The notes under the pieces: generated by a model
Told to the model about the DNA's origin: nothing
The model's database searches: none
Seen by the model: the letters and a program-made list of their open reading frames with translations, nothing else
Part shown: piece after piece, positions 59,661 to 64,000 of the stretch
Position numbering within the stretch: position 1 is the stretch's first letter
Layout: the number at the start of each line of letters is the position of its first letter
Source of the DNA: Coprinus comatus
Lineage: Eukaryota; Basidiomycota; Agaricomycetes; Agaricales; Agaricaceae
Length of the DNA: 64,000 nt
Reading direction: 5' to 3'
Assembly (NCBI GenBank): GCA_034638255.1
Contig: JAWPGT010000001.1
Span: forward strand, 1,488,001-1,552,000
Program-made: the position numbers and the translations under genes

Positions 59661-60702
59661 ATGGTAAGTCCGCCGGCATATATAACTATTGGCGCTATCC
59701 TATTCCCATCTCTCCTGTCGCTGACCAATGAATGCCTGGCCGTAATGATAGACTGCAGACGGCATGGAAATCGATACCACTATGGAGGTGCAACCGACAG
59801 AAGAACCAAAGCAAGAGCCAGAGACAGAAAGCACTCCTGTGGAAGTGCCAGTTCCTCAAGGTGCGTTCTCGTGCCACCCTTATTGGCGCACGGCTTCACT
59901 TTGGAGAACTGACTGTGGTCTGACTTGCACTCTTTTTCTTTTCTGCCTTATTTCTCTTGCAATCAACGCGCTCTCCATTAAATAGCTACTACGTCAAACC
60001 CGCGCGACCATTTCCGTGACATACAGGTCAAGATACACATTAGGCGTCCGGAGAAGGATTCGTGGGTTTACCTTGGGAGAGGAACAGTATCGCAAGAACT
60101 CACAGGACACTCATCCCGTGTTGGTTCGTACTTATTCATCTCAACCTTGACTTATGCCTACGAGTTCTTAAAATGATTCTCATTTCTCTTAGTTGTCAGA
60201 AACAGCTCGAGCGGGAAGATAATCGCAGTCTTTGGCGAAGTACGTCACCCTCTTTGAAGATATATCTGTTTTGGTGCTCATACCTCCTACGTTTTAGTTC
60301 TCAGACCTAACAGCCGAGAAACGAGGCAATTTTATTGTCATAGGCTGCGTTGAAGGCACTCGTGTTGTCTCATGGTCTCTCAACGTATGTCTTTCCGATA
60401 AATATCACTAATCTCGTCATATTAATCCCGTATCTCCACTCCAGGCAATGAATAGTTCAGATACTCTCCGTCTTCTTGCCAGCATTGAACTTGCCTGTTA
60501 CCGTTGCAAGCAAGCGCTCGTGGACCCACGCCTACATGTCAAGGCACGTCGCAGAATAGAACGCGTGATCAAAGACGACCGTCGAAGGCGACACAGGAGG
60601 CGCAAGGATCAAGACGCATTGATTGATGCATTTGCTCGACAAACCATTAAGAGTTCTGATAACAATGAGTCCTGCAATGGTGGTCCTCCAGCTGGGCTAT
60701 AA
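59661..60702 (+). CDS. Conserved unknown protein with basic C-terminal region
   Basis: Function not recognised. The first coding exon appears to be ATG alone (59661-59663), then an 88-nt intron and TADGMEIDTT. A start at the ATG of 59764 is an alternative. The N-terminus is acidic (EEPKQEPETESTPVEV). The middle is a folded beta-rich region: VKIHIRRPEKDSWVYL, GRGTVSQELTGHSSRV, VVRNSSSGKIIAVFGE, KRGNFIVIGCVEGTRV and VSWSLNA. This pattern resembles a PH- or WH1-like barrel, which is a guess. The C-terminal part is a charged helix (RRRIERVIKDDRRRRH, then RRRKDQDALIDAFARQ). Four short introns within the folded part. About 205 residues. Confidence 0.75.
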
Positions 60703-61291
60703 ATATATTCAAATATACCTGCCCAAAGTGAACGAAATCGGTTTCGTTCAATGTACTCATAATGTTGCGCAAGTCGAGAAGTTGATATGAACATAAAAAA
60801 AATTATCTCCTTGCTTTAACTTAATTCCTCGCCTTTCTATCTACCACTTTTTAGAGTATTTTGCTCGTCGGTCTTGTTCTTTTTCATTTATTCTTTCTTC
60901 CCTTTCCCTCGTCTTTGTCATATTTCTTGATGTAACTGCTGTCAGTCAGGCGTTTCTACCATTGCGGACAATCCTTTGCGTATGTATGTATGTGTACGAA
61001 GTTGCCTGTTTATGGACACGTCGAAATAAAGCCTTCTCATAATTTACATGCAAGTGTTCATTACATCAGTGCCAACTATTAGTGGTTCATACCCAAAACC
61101 TAAGCTACATATACCATAATTGTATGATATTTTTACAGAAAGTCAAATCAGAAATTGAATAACGACAGAAAAACAGTACTCGCAAGAGGAGTAATCCCTC
61201 TAACCCCATAAATAAGTATCATGAAATCATGAAATTACCTAGCATCTCGAAGGAGGACCAGGAAAAGAAAAAGAAGAAAAGGGAATCAAGT
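60703..61291. other. Gap between two convergent genes
   Basis: About 590 bp, AT- and pyrimidine-rich, between the convergent stops at 60702 and 61292. A short TATG run lies at about 60980-60990. No gene or motif recognised. Confidence 0.6.
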
Positions 61292-63129
61292 TCAAATTCG
61301 CCTTTTGCGCGTCTGGGGAGAAGTGGTAGAAGGCATTCCAGCGAGAGGTACTCGCGATTCGGAATATTGGGGTGGTAATTCAATAGGTTCCTCCTGCACC
61401 GCCGTATCCTCGATATCGGTATGAACAATAATTCGAGGTTGGGTATTTTGCGGTGGTCGTTGGGCTCCAGGCCCAGGCTTTGAGGAACTCGAACTAATGG
61501 CACCAGTGGAAGAATTGTAATTGTAATTTGAGGTTGAACTTGAAGCTGTCGTCCCGAATTGCGATTGTGGGTATGATGATGTGCTATTGCTATTTCTTGT
61601 CCTTGATGCTGTGAGTATAGTTTGTCGTGCCATTGCTTCTTGTCTTTTTGCGTTCCTACGGTCCTGCGTTGTTTCTTCATGTCGATCTGGGTTTGTCCCA
61701 AGGTGACTATTTGTGGCTGAAACACCTGCCATAGCCATAGCCCCAGTCCCAGCCCCTAAATCACCTATCACAATAGGAACATTACCGCCATTAGATCCTG
61801 ATATCCCATGACCTTGTGTCATATAAGGTGCATCATTGTATGGTGCGAATGGCCGTGGTCGGTGCTGTTCGGTATCAGGAAGAAGGAATAAAGATTCAGC
61901 ACCATTTCGTCTATTAGGATCGTACGTCAAGTCAATCGATTTGCCAGTATTATTAGAATTTCGCCTTCGACTGAAGAACCAGATAAGAAGGCAAATGATA
62001 GCAAAGGCAACAACACCGCCGACGACAGCCCCAATTATAAGACCAGTGGAGTTGGAACTAGAGGAACCACCTCTGTTATTATCGTTAGCACCAGAATTGG
62101 ACTCGCCGGTGCCGGTACTGGTAGTTGTACCAGAAGATGTTGGTGTAGGTATGCTACGGGTAGGTGATGAAGATGTAGGGACAGGTCTGACACAAGATTC
62201 GTCATCTGACGAACCTACAACTAGGAGTGGTGATGTACCTCCAAGTCGACCTTGTGAATCAGACATACTCAATAAGACAGAGGTACCTGCTGTAAGGTTT
62301 GCTACCCAGTCAAATGAGTCGCGGACTGGTGGATGAAGAAGGAAGGATTCGCCATGGGGCACAGTTACCTTAAATCAAACGAATGGTTAGTATCGTCTGT
62401 CATTTTATTGGTCTGATTTTTTAGGAGTCAAACATACTAGGACGGTAATTGGTTGAACTGCTCCACTATAAAGTGTAAATGGATATGGCCTATCATTTTT
62501 GTTAGGAAATAAATTATTAGTCCTTGTAACAAACCACTCACTTGCACTGAGCAAGAGTTCCTTGGATTGAAAACACAAAATCTGTACCTATAATCACAAC
62601 GGAACATCGAAACACTCAGTATCTTCACATTGTAAACATCACCATAACGTACCAGGATCAGTTGTATTGCAATTCCTATTCTCTCCCTCCCCAACCGTCA
62701 TAACTTCTGTTGTACCACCAGTTATAGGCCCAGTAGCATCTTCCATAGAAAACGCCACTCTCTGCCCTTCGTTCAGTGGCAAAAGCGTCCCAAACTGTCC
62801 AACTGTTCCATTGAACGTAGTATTAGGTATACTAATATTTCTTATGGTACTGTCCGCCTATAAAGATACATAATGTTGTGATGAGGATATGCGTGAAATT
62901 GAAAATTGAAATAAACATACAACTTGGAATATAGCACGGAATGGGGGTGTTCCACCTACAGAGTAATGGAGGGATCATGATGTGATCGAATAAAGATCGG
63001 ACGTTGTTACTTACCTATCCAAGAGAAACCAATTTCACCACAAGAGGTAGGTGACGATACTACAAAGTCAAAGGCGTTTACAAACCTACAAAATAAAAGA
63101 ACAAGAATAGCCGAGTAGAGCGTAGACAT
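61292..63129 (-). CDS. Single-pass membrane protein with mucin-like linker and C-terminal PPxY
   Basis: Function unknown; the architecture is common in mushroom-forming fungi. Start at 63129 gives a signal peptide (MSTLYSAILVLLFCRF then VNA). The extracellular part has paired cysteines and a beta-rich look (FDFVVSSPTSCGEIGF, SWIGG, then RDSFDWVANLTAGTSV). A Ser/Thr/Pro linker (RPVPTSSSPTRSIPTP) leads to one TM helix (LIIGAVVGGVVAFAII then CLLIWFF) and the basic stop RRRNSNNTG. The cytosolic tail of 220 residues is disordered and ends with IELPPQYSESRVPLAG, a PPxY (WW-domain ligand) motif. Five to six introns. The next gene, partial, is a paralogue. Confidence 0.8.
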
Positions 63130-63508
63130 AGAAGAAAGGATTGAACGAGTGACAGGTGTACAGCCCGACCACGCCCTATTTCTGTGCGGTGGTGATCGCT
63201 GTCATGACATTGATAGGCGCCGTTGCGCAGCTGGGTTTCTCAGTTGATACCATATATTTATTCTCCAAACCAAAGAAAAAGACAATGTCCTGCCGTAAAT
63301 ACTACTAATAAGATTTATGCACAAACCACCAAAATCGGGGACTAAGATAAAACACAACGATAGTTGGATCTATGAAAAGGAGAACCCAACGTCGAAAAAA
63401 ATGCAATGCACGTAAAGACAGGGTAGTATTTGAGAAAAAAAAAAGCTAATCATGTGCACCAGCAGATGATACAAACGTGAAATTTTTTACATAATTAAGC
63501 GAACGAGT
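63130..63508. other. Gap between the two tandem membrane-protein genes
   Basis: About 380 bp: 3' end of the partial gene and promoter of the 63129 gene, both minus strand. No recognised motif. Confidence 0.6.
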
Positions 63509-64000
63509 TTATGAAGGTGGAGGTGGGTATTGTGGCACCGGAGGAAATTGCTGTGTACCTGGCGACGGGGAAGGAGGTGACTGGTTGACAACTGCAAGTC
63601 CGAGCACGCGACGTTCAGTGTATTGAGGAGGCAATTCTACAATACCGTTTTCGTTCGGTGGAGGTAAAACATCATCCGCATCGGTGTGCTGCATGATTGT
63701 CGAGGGCTTATAGGTATGAACACCTGCCATTGCTGCTTTACGTTGTCGAGCAGAAGTTAAAGAGTCACTGGTTGACGAACTCTCTCCGAAAGGATCATCT
63801 ATAGGTGGGGGAGGGGGAGGGGGAAGTAATGGTTGTCCTCTGTCATGAGGCTGAGGCGGGGTATTGAACATCTCAGCAGTGTTAGGTAGTGCAAATGCGG
63901 ATGCCGAAGGGAGTGCATATGATGACTGGTATGGATAACCAGCTCCAGGAGGATATGTCTGCTGGTGTGAATCCAAGAAGGGATTTGAATCATAAGGAAG
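63509..64000 (-). CDS. C-terminal part of a second membrane-type protein, cut by the window edge
   Basis: The frame is open to the window end and stops at 63509, so this is a partial gene. It encodes a disordered proline-rich cytosolic tail: QQTYPPGAGYPYQSSY, then a run of prolines (LPPPPPPPIDDPFGES). It ends with HTDADDVLPPPNENGI and VELPPQYTERRVLGLA. The final block matches HTDIEDTAVQEEPIEL and PPQYSESRVPLAG of the neighbouring gene at 61292-63129, so the two are tandem paralogues. The PPxY motif is conserved. The TM segment and extracellular domain would lie beyond base 64000. Confidence 0.75.
   Translation of the reverse strand, partial: LPYDSNPFLDSHQQTYPPGAGYPYQSSYALPSASAFALPNTAEMFNTPPQPHDRGQPLLPPPPPPPIDDPFGESSSTSDSLTSARQRKAAMAGVHTYKPSTIMQHTDADDVLPPPNENGIVELPPQYTERRVLGLAVVNQSPPSPSPGTQQFPPVPQYPPPPS

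Noticed and set aside
1..64000. Transposable elements, tRNA or rRNA genes, CRISPR arrays, biosynthetic gene cluster
   Set aside because: No transposase or reverse transcriptase frame, terminal repeats, tRNA A/B boxes, repeat-spacer pattern, or clustered synthase genes were seen. The single flavin monooxygenase stands alone.

Overview
This is nuclear DNA of a filamentous fungus, most likely a basidiomycete mushroom (Agaricomycotina). The genes are eukaryotic and dense, roughly one per 2 kb on both strands. They are cut by many short GT-AG introns of about 45-65 nt with CTNAC-like branch sites. The set is fungal: septin CDC3, MAPKKK BCK1, NADPH oxidase NoxA, CAS1-type acetyltransferase, STS1/Cut8, MTR10 and GID8. 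I see no tRNA, rRNA, transposon, CRISPR array or bacterial-type element.

Layout. 1-12.6 kb: LSM5 and mitochondrial bS16 (+), then ACBD6-like, succinyl-CoA ligase alpha, MTR10/TNPO3, septin CDC3, an orphan ORF and mS35 (-), and a CXXC zinc-binding protein (+). 12.6-15.1 kb: an AT-rich, gene-free gap between two convergent 3' ends, holding a perfect 26-bp palindrome. 15.1-24.4 kb (-): BCK1, GID8, a flavin monooxygenase and RRP15. 24.5-37.4 kb (+): ankyrin-DIL protein, rhomboid, CAS1 acetyltransferase, STS1/Cut8 and a PPR-like mitochondrial protein. 37.4-40 kb: two weak candidate genes and a REX4-like exonuclease whose catalytic residues look lost. 40.4-49.4 kb: SLC25 carrier (-), RING-CH ligase (+), NUP170/155 (-) and an RNase III protein (+). 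49.6-52.3 kb: a second BCK1-type kinase. 53.1-64 kb: NoxA and MAD2 (-), TAF5 and a conserved unknown (+), then two tandem related membrane proteins (-), the last cut by the window edge.

The most unusual item is the second BCK1-type kinase at 49605-52286. Its kinase domain comes first. The proline-rich region and the conserved linker blocks, which in the BCK1 at 15105-19855 lie before the kinase, come after it in one continuous frame. This is a circularly permuted domain order, and the kinase intron positions are shared with BCK1. Other points of note are an RNase III gene whose real 3' end lies two exons beyond the obvious stop, with a tandem CAG/AAG acceptor that would switch a C-terminal tail on or off; genes whose first coding exon is only the start codon; and CACGTG boxes that fall mostly in short promoter gaps.

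The genes do not form one pathway. They are housekeeping genes (RNA processing, mitochondrial translation, nuclear transport, checkpoint, transcription) plus two cell-wall-integrity type MAPKKKs, one of which converges on NoxA. All exon structures were read by eye and no database search was run.
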